Assembly: GCF_002252155.1 (NCBI RefSeq)
Contig: NZ_NEFD01000001.1
Span: forward strand, 124,001-188,000
Length of the DNA: 64,000 nt
Direction of reading: 5' to 3'
DNA from: Wohlfahrtiimonas sp. G9077
GTDB lineage: Bacteria; Pseudomonadota; Gammaproteobacteria; Cardiobacteriales; Wohlfahrtiimonadaceae
Part shown: positions 1 to 8,298 of the stretch, piece after piece
Numbering within the stretch: the first letter of the stretch is position 1
Layout of the letters: each line of letters begins with the position of its first letter
Notes under the pieces: generated by a model
Databases searched by the model: none
What the model was told of the DNA's origin: nothing
The model's input: the letters and a program-made list of their open reading frames with translations, nothing else
Program-made: the position numbers and the translations under genes

Positions 1-7
1 ATTTTTA

Positions 8-1258
8 GTGTATAGAATCCTATGGTGGGTGATCCTGCCATGGGTTTTATTATTTCGGTATTTGAAAGATAAAAAATCTGGCAAAGCTGCACGCTATTGC
101 CTTGAGCGCTTAGGGTTTTCCCGCGCAGTCAAGCCGCATGATGTGATTTTGCATGCTGTTTCCTTAGGGGAAGTGCGCGCAATGACGCCTTTGGTGTGCG
201 AATTATTAAAAACGTCGCCATCGTGCAATATTTTGATCACCACGACCACATTAACGGGGCGCGCGCAGATTGAAAAGAGCTTTGGCGATCAAGTTTCGGT
301 CACTTTTCTGCCCCATGATGTTGGCTTTTTTGTGCGCCGCTTTTTAAAAAAAGTGCGCCCTAAGGCTTTAATGATCATGGAGACGGAAATTTGGCCAAAT
401 CTGCTCAATCAATGCCATCGATTGGGGATTGAAACGTTCATCATCAGCGCTTGTTTATCGGATCGCTCGCAAAAAGGGTATCAAAAGATGCCCAAAACCA
501 TCGCCAAAATTTTGGCGCCCGTACATGTGATGGCGCAAACGGCAGAGGATCAAGCACGTTTTTTCGCCATTGGGGCCAAACATGTGACGGTGATGGGGAA
601 TTTAAAATATTTCACCATTTTGCCAGAAGATTTCAGTTATCAAGTGACGCAACTGACCAAAGGTAAACACAATTATCTGTTGTGGTGTTTAGCGAGCAGC
701 CATGAAGGGGAAGAAAAGCTCATTTTAGAGCATTTTAAAACCCTCAAAGAGCGCTATCCCCATTTAAAATTGGCCATTGCCCCAAGGCACCCTGAGCGTT
801 TTAGAGCGGTGCGTAATCTCATTAAGGATTATGGCTTTTTGTGCCAAGCACGCAGTGAAACCGCCTTTGAGGATTTTGAGTTCAATCATAATGATGTGTG
901 GCTCTTTGACAGCATTGGCGAGTTGCTCTATCTGTATGGTGTTTCAGACATTGTGACGGTGGGCGGCAGCTTTGTGCCCATTGGTGGACATAATATTTTA
1001 GAGCCCGCTTGCCTTAAAAAAGTGATCACAACAGGCCCGTATGTGGATAACATTATGGACATGGTGAACCTATTTAAAGCGTACGATGCCATTGAGATCC
1101 TCACACAAGAGACATTAGATGCCCAAATGGCCACACTCATTGAAGCACGCGCTGTGCGCCGACGCATGAAAAATGCCGCTGAAGCTTGTGTGCAACAAAA
1201 TCAACATGCTTTGCCCTATGTGATCGATGCCCTAAAGGGGGCACTTGAGGAGAGATGA
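8..1258 (+). CDS. waaA: 3-deoxy-D-manno-octulosonic acid (Kdo) transferase
   Basis: This enzyme transfers Kdo from CMP-Kdo to lipid A precursor at the inner face of the cytoplasmic membrane, an essential step of lipopolysaccharide synthesis. The roughly 416-residue length fits the family. A hydrophobic N-terminal anchor (about residues 4-17) is followed by the glycosyltransferase-N domain with the HAVSLGEVRA motif, in which the Glu is the expected catalytic base, and METEIWPN near residue 122. The C-terminal GT-B half contains VGGSFVPIGGHNILEPA. The start is taken at GTG position 8, but the window begins only seven bases upstream, so an earlier start cannot be excluded. The next gene follows almost without a gap. 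Confidence 0.95.
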   Translation: MYRILWWVILPWVLLFRYLKDKKSGKAARYCLERLGFSRAVKPHDVILHAVSLGEVRAMTPLVCELLKTSPSCNILITTTTLTGRAQIEKSFGDQVSVTFLPHDVGFFVRRFLKKVRPKALMIMETEIWPNLLNQCHRLGIETFIISACLSDRSQKGYQKMPKTIAKILAPVHVMAQTAEDQARFFAIGAKHVTVMGNLKYFTILPEDFSYQVTQLTKGKHNYLLWCLASSHEGEEKLILEHFKTLKERYPHLKLAIAPRHPERFRAVRNLIKDYGFLCQARSETAFEDFEFNHNDVWLFDSIGELLYLYGVSDIVTVGGSFVPIGGHNILEPACLKKVITTGPYVDNIMDMVNLFKAYDAIEILTQETLDAQMATLIEARAVRRRMKNAAEACVQQNQHALPYVIDALKGALEER

Positions 1259-1259
1259 G

Positions 1260-1952
1260 ATGAAAGAGCGCTTGCGACAATTGAATCAATTTTATCTGCC
1301 GCCACTGACCAAACTCTATTTTGAACGGGCAGCCCTAGAGAAGATTGTGAACCATGTGCCGCTGTTTGTGCGGATCTCAGATCCGGAGAGTTGGCTCATG
1401 CAAAGCGCCCATCAAATGTATCGTAATCTCTCAAAAGAGGCATTGAGTGATCGCCTTGATCAACTCATTGATTATTTAACTACAGAATCCACCTCTGTTT
1501 TTGAGGGGCAGCAAGGGCTTGTGGTGCATGATTCAGTGCCGTACATCGAGTGGCGCATGGGGCAAAAATTCTATGCCACGAGCGATCTATTGGGCAAACC
1601 CACATTATTCATGGATCTTCAGGATTTAAGTACAGATTCAGAGCAATTGAGTAAAAACATTAATCATCTACAATCGGTGTGGCACGATCAATTGCAGATT
1701 GTATTGATGGGGGAAACGCACACTTATCCAGCCATGGCGCAATATGAGAATCTCATATTGATGGACCCAACGCGCGTCACCCATCCACATTTTGTTGAGC
1801 GCTTTCGCTTCAAACCACGCAACCTCAGCATGTTCAGCTTTGGCAGCAAGCCCTTTTTCTTGATGAACAGCCATGGCAAATTGATGAGCTTTTTCAGTAA
1901 GCAGGATCAATCTGTGTTGGTGGAAGAGGTCAAAAAGCAGCTTAAACTTTAA
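1260..1952 (+). CDS. Unrecognised protein downstream of waaA
   Basis: I do not recognise this family. The 230-residue product has no signal peptide, membrane segment or cysteine-rich motif. It is mixed alpha/beta with several aromatic-rich stretches, and the last third ([20 protein letters not shown]) is the most family-like. ATG 1260 is preferred over the upstream TTG 1245 because a GAGGAGA ribosome-binding site lies just before it; it then begins right after the waaA stop at 1258. The tight spacing suggests co-transcription with waaA, but nothing in the sequence links it to LPS chemistry. It ends convergent with msrB, overlapping its 3' end by 11 bases. Confidence 0.7.
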   Translation: MKERLRQLNQFYLPPLTKLYFERAALEKIVNHVPLFVRISDPESWLMQSAHQMYRNLSKEALSDRLDQLIDYLTTESTSVFEGQQGLVVHDSVPYIEWRMGQKFYATSDLLGKPTLFMDLQDLSTDSEQLSKNINHLQSVWHDQLQIVLMGETHTYPAMAQYENLILMDPTRVTHPHFVERFRFKPRNLSMFSFGSKPFFLMNSHGKLMSFFSKQDQSVLVEEVKKQLKL

Positions 1953-2370
1953 AAAGGGCTAAATAATCGCCATAGCCTTCTTCTGCCATGGTTTCTAAAG
2001 GCACAAAACGCAGTGCCGCGCCATTGATGCAATAACGCAAACCGCCCATATCCATTGGGCCATCGGTAAATACATGGCCAAGGTGCGCATCGGATTGTGT
2101 GCTTCTCACCTCTGTGCGGATCATGCCATGGCTTAAGTCGCGCACCTCTTTGAGGGTTTCAATCGGGCGGCTAAATGATGGCCAGCCGCAACCGGCATCA
2201 AATTTATCTAAAGAACAAAAGAGCGGCTCACCGCTGATGATGTCCACATAAATGCCGGCTTGATCAAAATCATTGTAATGGCTGGTAAATGGGCGCTCTG
2301 TGCCATTTTCTTGTGTCACATGATATTGCAAGGGCGTTAAACGTTTTTTTAAATCATCTTGATTCATCAT
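1942..2370 (-). CDS. msrB: Peptide-methionine (R)-S-oxide reductase MsrB
   Basis: MsrB reduces methionine-R-sulfoxide in oxidised proteins, using thioredoxin. The family motifs are clear: [10 protein letters not shown] (with the candidate resolving Cys), [17 protein letters not shown] and [12 protein letters not shown], which carries the catalytic Cys. The two CxxC pairs that bind zinc in E. coli-type MsrB are absent: [11 protein letters not shown] stands where YxCxxCxxPLF is usual, and SDAHLGH follows without a CxxC. This is therefore a zinc-free type. Two tandem ATGs (2370 and 2367) follow an AAGGAG ribosome-binding site; 2367 has the better spacing. An open frame runs further upstream to 2583 but shows no family similarity, so it is left out. 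Confidence 0.93.
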   Translation of the reverse strand: MMNQDDLKKRLTPLQYHVTQENGTERPFTSHYNDFDQAGIYVDIISGEPLFCSLDKFDAGCGWPSFSRPIETLKEVRDLSHGMIRTEVRSTQSDAHLGHVFTDGPMDMGGLRYCINGAALRFVPLETMAEEGYGDYLALFKV

Positions 2371-2618
2371 CCATCTCCTTTTGCGGGTAAAGAATGAGCA
2401 TAACAAATTTTGATTTTCCATGGCATTCGGTGTTAGGATACGCGCCTTAATTTTTTCAGAATTTATCATGCGATTGACTCGACACCTCTCCATTTGATGC
2501 ACCCATTTAATCCCTAGTTTAGGGATATGTCGGAGTGCCGAAGGTGGTACGGGCTGATTGCGCGTGGGTCTTTTGCACTCCATTTCTTGTTGTTTAAATT
2601 TTAGAAAAGGATGTAAAA

Positions 2619-3914
2619 ATGACTCACCATACGCAGCTCATGAGCTTTGTGATGCTCGCTGTCGGCTTATTGAGCTTTGCTGCCATATATGTATTATCTA
2701 AGCGCACAAATTTTGGCGTGGTTTCGATGGTGGCACTCATCATCGGTGGCGTGCTTGGCGTAATTTTCCCCGGCGACACCAGCTACTTTGCCGTTTTTGG
2801 CACCATTTATGTCAAAACCATCTCCATGATGGTGATTCCGTTATTATTGGTCTCTTTGATCCGTTCGATCAATAAAATGGAGTCCGTGCAGGCATTGCAA
2901 TCGATCGGCTCAAAAAGCTTCTTTTGGTTACTCTTTCAAGTGATTTTAGCGGCGATTGTGGCCGCAGTATTGGCATTGTCCATTGATTTAGGCAAGGGCA
3001 GTACATTAACGGGTGCAGAAGATTATGTCCAAAAAGCGGTGCCGCCCATTACGCAGGTGATCACGGATCTATTTTCTAATAATCTTTTTAAATCAATGGC
3101 AGCAGGGCAAGTGATTCCTGTGGTGCTCTTTGCCATTATGGTGGGCATTGCATTGGTGGCTGTGCGCACGCGTGGCCGCAACGTTGCCGCATTCATTGAG
3201 TTCATTGATGCTGCTTACATTGTGATCTATCAAATTGTTAAAGTGCTCATTAAATTGTTGCCCTATGCGATTATGCCATTGATGGCCAACACTTTGGCCA
3301 CGAGTGATGCCTCTGTTTTAAAACCATTGTTGACGGTGATTGCACTGACATTTATTGCGTGCTTTTTCCATATTTTCATCACGGGCGGCATTTTGATCGC
3401 CGTTGTTGCAAAATTAAATCCCATCAAATATTTTAAAGCCATTTTACCTGCGCAAATCATGGCATTTAGCTCAAGAAGCAGCGCCGGTACATTGCCCCTT
3501 TATATTGATTGCTTAACCAAGCGCGTGGGCGTTTCTGACAACATTGCAGGCTTTGTGGGCTCACTTGGCACCAGCGTTGGCATGGCCGGTTGTGCCGGTG
3601 TTTGGCCGGTGTTGTTGGCGATCTTTGCCTTAAATGCCACAACGGGCGATGTCACCATGACGCAAGTGATCATCATCATTGCCTTGACGCCTTTGGTATC
3701 GCTTGGCACAGCCGGCGTTCCGGGCGGCGGCATTTTGATCGCCACAGCGCTCTTTTTAACCATGGGATTGCCTGTGGAAGTGGTGGGGATTTTTGCCGGG
3801 ATTGATGCCTTTGTGGACATGGCGCGCACATGTGCAAATGTCAGCAGCTCCATGACGGCAGCAACGTTGGTGGCAAGCTCTGAAAAGGCCATCACACCGC
3901 CTGAATCTGTCTAA
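2619..3914 (+). CDS. Dicarboxylate/amino acid:cation symporter, L-cystine (TcyP)-like
   Basis: This is an inner-membrane secondary transporter of the DAACS family, which couples solute uptake to Na+ or H+. The 431-residue protein has about eight hydrophobic segments and two re-entrant loops. The serine-rich hairpin [12 protein letters not shown] sits near residue 287, and the substrate/cation segment GTAGVPGGG lies near residue 369. The serine-rich sequence and the N-terminal arrangement resemble the cystine transporter TcyP/YdjN more than GltP or SstT, but substrate assignment is by inference. The gene has an AAAGGA site upstream of ATG 2619, stands alone, and is closed by a strong bidirectional terminator. 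Confidence 0.85.
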   Translation: MTHHTQLMSFVMLAVGLLSFAAIYVLSKRTNFGVVSMVALIIGGVLGVIFPGDTSYFAVFGTIYVKTISMMVIPLLLVSLIRSINKMESVQALQSIGSKSFFWLLFQVILAAIVAAVLALSIDLGKGSTLTGAEDYVQKAVPPITQVITDLFSNNLFKSMAAGQVIPVVLFAIMVGIALVAVRTRGRNVAAFIEFIDAAYIVIYQIVKVLIKLLPYAIMPLMANTLATSDASVLKPLLTVIALTFIACFFHIFITGGILIAVVAKLNPIKYFKAILPAQIMAFSSRSSAGTLPLYIDCLTKRVGVSDNIAGFVGSLGTSVGMAGCAGVWPVLLAIFALNATTGDVTMTQVIIIIALTPLVSLGTAGVPGGGILIATALFLTMGLPVEVVGIFAGIDAFVDMARTCANVSSSMTAATLVASSEKAITPPESV

Positions 3915-3926
3915 ATCATCACCCAT

Positions 3927-3954
3927 AAAAAGCTTCGCATTGCGAAGCTTTTTT
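3927..3954. terminator. Bidirectional rho-independent terminator
   Basis: A perfect inverted repeat (AAAAGCTTCGCA / TGCGAAGCTTTT) is followed by a T run on the plus strand and preceded by an A run. It therefore works for the symporter and for the convergent DUF1275 gene, whose stop lies at its edge. Confidence 0.9.
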
Positions 3955-4651
3955 ATGTGGGATCGATGGCGTAGCCTTTTTTGCGTGGACTTAAATATAA
4001 ATAGAGCGCCAATAAAATCAGCAATCCTGCCGGCACAAAGAGTGAATGCTCATGAAAGTGGTGCGTCAATGAGGTGCCAAAGAGCCCGCCAAGGGCAAAA
4101 CTACAGAGCACAGCAAAAAAGAGGCACGCTGTTTTAAAAGCGCCGCCATTGCCGCAAATAAAGCGCATGAAGTGGTTAAATGCCAATTGCGCCACCATTG
4201 TGACGGCAATATTGCCATAGAGCATGCCTTGCATTTTATGAAAGCCATTGCCTTGCATCCCCGCGATAAAAGAGATGATGATGCAAATGCCAACCAAGCT
4301 TAAATATGGCGTCAGCACGCCGGTTGCCAATAGACAAAGGATGGCCGCTTCTATCAGTAAAATCACAAATGTCCAGTTGATCTTTTGTCGCACTGAATCC
4401 AAATATTGAATGAAAACGGTGGTCATTGAGCCCAAGCCAAAGGCCAATACTGTGATGGCAGCGATGCGTAAATGCGCCCAGTTGCCGGTGGCCAATGTGT
4501 GCCCGATCATGATCACATTGCCCGATTGCACCGTGCCAAATACGCCCGCTTCATAGAAGGTAAAGCCATTCATCATCCCCGCGATGATTGCTAAAAAGCA
4601 AGCAATGCCGGGATTTTCCATAACAGGAAAGGGGTGTTGATTCGTTGCCAT
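3953..4651 (-). CDS. DUF1275 (YoaK-type) membrane protein
   Basis: This is a polytopic inner-membrane protein of about 232 residues with six predicted helices. The N-terminal pattern GMMNGFTFYEAGVFGTVQSG followed by NVIMIGH is characteristic of the DUF1275/YoaK family, which has no firmly established function. The central sequence MQGNGFHKMQG matches the usual conserved polar loop between helices. Start 4651 is chosen over ATG 4657 because the AAAGG site lies seven bases before it but directly abuts the first ATG. The gene is convergent with the symporter and shares its terminator. Its own promoter presumably lies in the AT-rich 4652-4854 interval. Confidence 0.85.
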   Translation of the reverse strand: MATNQHPFPVMENPGIACFLAIIAGMMNGFTFYEAGVFGTVQSGNVIMIGHTLATGNWAHLRIAAITVLAFGLGSMTTVFIQYLDSVRQKINWTFVILLIEAAILCLLATGVLTPYLSLVGICIIISFIAGMQGNGFHKMQGMLYGNIAVTMVAQLAFNHFMRFICGNGGAFKTACLFFAVLCSFALGGLFGTSLTHHFHEHSLFVPAGLLILLALYLYLSPRKKGYAIDPT

Positions 4652-4854
4652 AATCATACCTTTGCCTTAAATAATGATGATGCTCAACGTATCATTTCAT
4701 TTTTAATTAATCAATTTATGTGAATGATTAAATCATCGATTTTAATGATGAACTATACGCTATATATCAAGGTAATATCGATTGCACAGCTGCATTTTTC
4801 TTGTGATATGCTAGGCAAAAAAATGATGAATGAGCCAACATTGAGGAGGATGGC

Positions 4855-5211
4855 ATGAAGATTTTAGGGTATGGCGCAGCATTGGTGGTGATTTTAAGTG
4901 CTGCCTATGCGGACATTACGGCACGCGAGGCGCATCAATACATGCATGCAACGCAAACGGTGTGCGGTGAAGTCAAACAAGTGACGGTGACGAATAAGGC
5001 GGTGTTCATCAATTTTGATGTCCCTTATCCAAACCAAAGTTTTTATGGCGTTGTGTGGCAGCGCAATGTCGATGCTGCAGGCGGCGTATATGCATTGCTG
5101 TCGCTTAATGGTAAAAATGTGTGCATCACAGGTCAACTACAATTGTATAAACAGATTCCGAACATTCACATTGATGATGGCACACAAATTGAGGTGCGCA
5201 AGAAGCGCTAA
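4855..5211 (+). CDS. Small exported protein with OB-fold-like pattern
   Basis: This is a 118-residue protein with a cleavable signal peptide (hydrophobic run GYGAALVVILSAAYA, with cleavage expected after AYA near residue 19). The mature part has the strand pattern of small single-stranded-nucleic-acid-like OB folds: GEVKQVTVTNKAVFINFDVPYPNQSFYGVVW, then NVCITGQLQLYKQIPNIHI. Similar proteins are known as periplasmic or lipoprotein OB-fold proteins of unknown role. Two cysteines (in TVCGEV and NVCITG) could form a disulfide. A GAGGA site precedes ATG 4855. No partner genes are visible; the tRNA follows. Confidence 0.7.
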   Translation: MKILGYGAALVVILSAAYADITAREAHQYMHATQTVCGEVKQVTVTNKAVFINFDVPYPNQSFYGVVWQRNVDAAGGVYALLSLNGKNVCITGQLQLYKQIPNIHIDDGTQIEVRKKR

Positions 5212-5275
5212 TTTTCTGCTGCCCATTAATACATCTATGAAAATGGCAGAAACTTCGCTACAATAGCCACGCTTT

Positions 5276-5352
5276 GCGCTCGTAGCTCAGTTGGATAGAG
5301 TGTCAGTTTCCGAAACTGAAGGCCAGAGGTTCGATCCCTCTCGGGCGCGCCA
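5276..5352 (+). tRNA. tRNA-Arg (anticodon CCG)
   Basis: The 77-nt gene folds as a full cloverleaf. The acceptor stem is GCGCUCG/CGGGCGC, the D-arm GCUC...GAGU, the anticodon arm UCAGU-UUCCGAA-ACUGA (anticodon CCG), the T-arm includes GGUUCGAUCC, and CCA is encoded. It closely parallels E. coli tRNA-Arg(CCG). A TACAAT -10-like sequence lies at 5259-5264. Its 3' end is the prophage attachment site, and the gene remains intact on the attL side. Confidence 0.96.
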
Positions 5353-5357
5353 TTTTC
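5337..5357 (+). other. attL core (prophage left attachment site)
   Basis: This 21-bp sequence, from CCTCTCGGGC to the CCATTTTC just past the tRNA CCA end, recurs exactly at 34280-34300. It covers the last 16 bases of tRNA-Arg plus 5 bases beyond. The flanks differ on both sides, as expected for an integration duplication. Confidence 0.93.
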
Positions 5358-5385
5358 ATAATAGAAGAGAATAATCAATAATAGT

Positions 5386-5424
5386 AAAGCATAGATAGAA
5401 TCAGGGTTCTACTATGCTTTTTTA
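5386..5424 (+). terminator. Terminator after tRNA-Arg/attL
   Basis: A long hairpin (AAAGCATAG and TAGAA pairing with TTCTA and CTATGCTTT around a TCAGGG loop) is followed by TTTT. It would stop the tRNA transcript before the integrase gene. Confidence 0.8.
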
Positions 5425-5475
5425 GTTTCTAGAATAGCCAAGAATATAAAAATTTAGTTTAAAATAGAAGTAAAT

Positions 5476-5557
5476 GGAAGTAAGATTGGAGTATCTACTT
5501 CCAAATTTGTAAGGTTTTACTTCCAAAATGGCGAAAATTATACTTCCACTTACTTCC
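5476..5557. repeat. Putative integrase arm-type sites (ACTTCC repeats), attL side
   Basis: The hexamer GGAAGT/ACTTCC occurs at 5476, 5497, 5519, 5542 and 5552. The first four are spaced 21-23 bp apart, about two helical turns. The 13-mer TACTTCCAAATTT at 5496-5508 recurs inverted at 34206-34218 beside attR. Clusters of short repeats near both att cores are typical of integrase arm-binding sites. The last two copies lie inside the integrase reading frame. Confidence 0.6.
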
Positions 5558-6718
5558 AAACAAGTTAAAGAAGCCCAGCCTAAGCCTAGAGCTTACAAGC
5601 TTTATGATGGTGGCGGGTTAATACTGACAATTTATCCAACAGGTAAGAAAGTTTGGCGGTTAGATTATTATGATCTCAATAAAAAACGTAAAACTTACAC
5701 AATTGGTGATGCGCAGCACATCCCTTTAGCCGCTGCGAGAAAAAAACGTGATGAACTTAAAGGGAATCTGGAGAATCATCAAAGTATCTCTAAAAAAGAT
5801 ATCATGACATTTGGTCAGGTTTTTTATGAGTGGTTTGATAAATGGAAATTGCTTGTTGTTGAATCAACAGCAAATCGGGCCTTATCATCTGTCAAAAAAG
5901 ATTGTTTTCCTACAATTGAAAATTTAGATATCACAAAAATTAGGCCTAAAGATATTGTTGCAGCATTGGCACCAATCGATAAGCGTGGTGCTGGAGAAAC
6001 ATTAGAGAAAACAAAATCAGCACTTAAATTAACCTTTGATTACGCCATTGCACGAGGATTATGTGATATGAATCCTGTTACGTCAGTCACTGCATCAGCT
6101 TTTACCATACGTGAAAAACAGAATCATAGGGCGCTAGATCCATCAAAAATATATATGTTAAATGACTTTTTTGCATCTGATAGAAGTTCATTAATTGTTC
6201 GAAAATGCACCGAGTTTACATTAAGAACTATGTGCAGAATTAGCGAGGCTGTATATGCTACATGGGATGAAATTAACGGTAATGTTTGGATAATACCCGC
6301 TGAGAGAATGAAAAGTAGAAGAGCTCATATCGTTCATTTAACCGAACAATCATTGAAAATTCTTGAAGATATGAAGAAATTCAAATCATCTCAATATATT
6401 TTTCAAAATAATCATTTAAGTACACATATTCATAAAGACACACCAAATACAGCAATTAATCGCTGTGGTATTGATAGTACAGTACATGGTTTTAGGGCAT
6501 TGGCTTCCACAGTATTAAATGGCACATGTTTATTTGATAGAGATGTGGTTGAAATGTGTTTATCACACAAAGATAGTGATGCTGTGCGCGCTGCTTATAA
6601 TCGTGCACAGTATTTAGAGCACAGAAAAGAAGCTTTGATTTGGTGGAGTGACTTTATAGACATGTGTGATACAGAAAAAAACAATATGAAAGCCCTGAAA
6701 AAATTCAAGCTTATATAA
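5528..6718 (+). CDS. int: Prophage tyrosine integrase (DUF4102 type)
   Basis: This site-specific recombinase catalyses integration into, and with an excisionase excision from, tRNA-Arg. The 396-residue protein has the N-terminal DUF4102 arm-binding domain (YKLYDGGGLILTIYPTGKKV), a central SAM-like core-binding domain, and a C-terminal catalytic domain. In the catalytic domain the first Arg is in CRISEAVYATWDEI (about residue 237), the HxxR box is VHGFRALAS (about residue 319), the second His is in LSHKD, and the nucleophile Tyr is in AAYNRAQY (about residue 356). The P4-integrase-like architecture fits the tRNA 3'-end target. Its position directly inside attL and the repeats overlapping its start suggest autoregulation. 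Confidence 0.95.
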   Translation: MAKIILPLTSKQVKEAQPKPRAYKLYDGGGLILTIYPTGKKVWRLDYYDLNKKRKTYTIGDAQHIPLAAARKKRDELKGNLENHQSISKKDIMTFGQVFYEWFDKWKLLVVESTANRALSSVKKDCFPTIENLDITKIRPKDIVAALAPIDKRGAGETLEKTKSALKLTFDYAIARGLCDMNPVTSVTASAFTIREKQNHRALDPSKIYMLNDFFASDRSSLIVRKCTEFTLRTMCRISEAVYATWDEINGNVWIIPAERMKSRRAHIVHLTEQSLKILEDMKKFKSSQYIFQNNHLSTHIHKDTPNTAINRCGIDSTVHGFRALASTVLNGTCLFDRDVVEMCLSHKDSDAVRAAYNRAQYLEHRKEALIWWSDFIDMCDTEKNNMKALKKFKLI

Positions 6719-7327
6719 TTAAACAATGATTATTACTTAAGGTGGTGTGGGATAAGGTTTGTTTTAAGAAACGACGCACAGAAATCCGCTCCTCACCACG
6801 GCGCGCTTTATGCAAAAAAGGCGTTTTTTTACGGCCAAAATTATGGCATAGGTGCGTAGAAGTGAACTATGGTGCGCAGTATTGCCAAAGGATTGCGCTT
6901 GATCACATCAATGATAAGCAACCAAATTGGGATTCTGATTTATTTCGGATATTTATATTACTTTTTTCTTTAAATTTTCCGTCCTTAAATATAGAGTTTT
7001 TAAAACTTGTGGGTATGTTTTAAAAGTAGTAATTTCAGTAACATTTTTTTATAAATCTTCCAAATACATTGCAATCACTAGCTTTTGAGAGATTCCAAAA
7101 TGTAACATTTAAGTAACTTTTCTGTAATCAATATTACAAATAAGATGTAACATTTTTATTAAAAATAATCATTTAAATTCAAATAGATATATATTTTTGT
7201 AATCTGAGGTTACTAAAAAATACTAAAATGTTACATTTTTAAAATCTCTTGAAATGCAGCAATATCAATGATTTTGGTAAATATTACAAAATCAGGTTAC
7301 TGATGTTACTCTTTTGAGAGACACCCC
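6719..7327. other. Non-coding AT-rich segment with hyphenated palindromes
   Basis: This 609-bp stretch lies between the convergent ends of the integrase and portal genes. I see no convincing gene; the only longer open frame (6742-7023) has no start signals or protein-like composition. From about 7038 it is very AT-rich and holds 13-bp hyphenated palindromes of form AAATGT-n-ACATTT at 7098-7110, 7143-7155 (first base differs in the half-site) and 7226-7238. Further GTAAC/GTTAC half-sites lie at about 7038, 7113, 7209, 7296 and 7305. The 11-mer CTTTTGAGAGA at 7082 and 7311 brackets the cluster. A near-identical 13-mer lies in the repressor operator. Confidence 0.7.
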
Positions 7328-8287
7328 CTAGCTTTCTTCTAAGTCGTATTTGTCAAAATCAAATATCTTTTGGCCAAGTCGATGATTTACTGAGTAGAAT
7401 TTTCGGATCATTGGATACAGCTCATTTTTGTAAAAGACTTTCGCAAATGGTGCAGGGTTACCAAAGCCACCAGCATTTGATGCTTGAATACTCATGAGCA
7501 CCAATGGTACACGATGAACGGTGGCAATGTCATCACGTGACACATCTTTGATATTGACGAACTCATCTTTGGCAGCGATCTGGCTAATGGGAATCAGCTG
7601 CACAGAATCTTTATCCCCCTTTGGTAAGTGAACGAGCAGATTATTAAAGTTGCCTGACTGCTTTGTTTTTTTGAGCGTCTCTTCAATGGTCTTCATGCCC
7701 TTATCCGACACATGTCCATTGATAGCGAGTATAAATCCCGCATGTGATCCATTTTTGTAATATTTATAACGGAATAGGGTACCGGCATGGTTTAATGCAA
7801 TATTGAGCATGGCGCTCAAATATGGCGGGATGCCATACACGTTTTGATTCACATCATAAGCTTTGACGTGAATCAGGTTGTTCTTTTTGATTTTCTCCCC
7901 AAAGTTTTGGAGAAAGTAATAATTACCATCTGTGCCAACGCGGGTATATTTGGCCATCACATGGCGATAGCGAATTGTATTGCCCACCAATGATTTAACA
8001 GGCTCAAGATAAGCATTGCCAAAAATCAGATAATCAGCAATGAAGGCTTCACACGATTCATAATCTAAAAAATGAGTATCTTTAAAAATAGAACTGAGGA
8101 TGTTTTTTTTACAATCTAAAGCGGATTCATGATGGGTATTCAAACGAGGCAATTTGGTTAATGTGTCGTATGAAACGGGCGGGGCATAGTAACCATCAAT
8201 GGTTTGGCAAGATAACATATCAATGAAATCGTGTGGGCTAAAAATCTCAGGTTCACCAATGTTAAATGTCACTACATCATTATTCAT
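7328..8287 (-). CDS. Q: Phage portal protein (P2 gpQ-like)
   Basis: The portal forms the dodecameric ring at the capsid vertex through which DNA enters and leaves. The roughly 319-residue product is of the PBSX/P2 gpQ family, recognisable from TIDGYYAPPVSYDTLTKLPR, the central FIADYLIFGNAYLEPV, and the C-terminal segment VPLVLMSIQASNAGGFGNPA. Start 8287 is preferred to ATG 8293 because the AGAGAGA leader then has normal spacing. It is transcribed leftward directly after the terminase gene, the standard P2 Q-P arrangement. Its 3' end faces the integrase across the non-coding palindrome segment. Confidence 0.92.
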   Translation of the reverse strand: MNNDVVTFNIGEPEIFSPHDFIDMLSCQTIDGYYAPPVSYDTLTKLPRLNTHHESALDCKKNILSSIFKDTHFLDYESCEAFIADYLIFGNAYLEPVKSLVGNTIRYRHVMAKYTRVGTDGNYYFLQNFGEKIKKNNLIHVKAYDVNQNVYGIPPYLSAMLNIALNHAGTLFRYKYYKNGSHAGFILAINGHVSDKGMKTIEETLKKTKQSGNFNNLLVHLPKGDKDSVQLIPISQIAAKDEFVNIKDVSRDDIATVHRVPLVLMSIQASNAGGFGNPAPFAKVFYKNELYPMIRKFYSVNHRLGQKIFDFDKYDLEES

Positions 8288-8298
8288 AATCATTCTCT

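Noticed and set aside
2371-2583. N-terminal extension of MsrB by 71 residues
   Set aside because: The extension has no family similarity or signal peptide, and a good ribosome-binding site lies at the shorter start.
6742-7023. Possible 93-aa gene in the gap after the integrase
   Set aside because: No ribosome-binding site, non-protein-like composition in the second half, and an AT-rich palindrome segment follows; I treat the region as non-coding.
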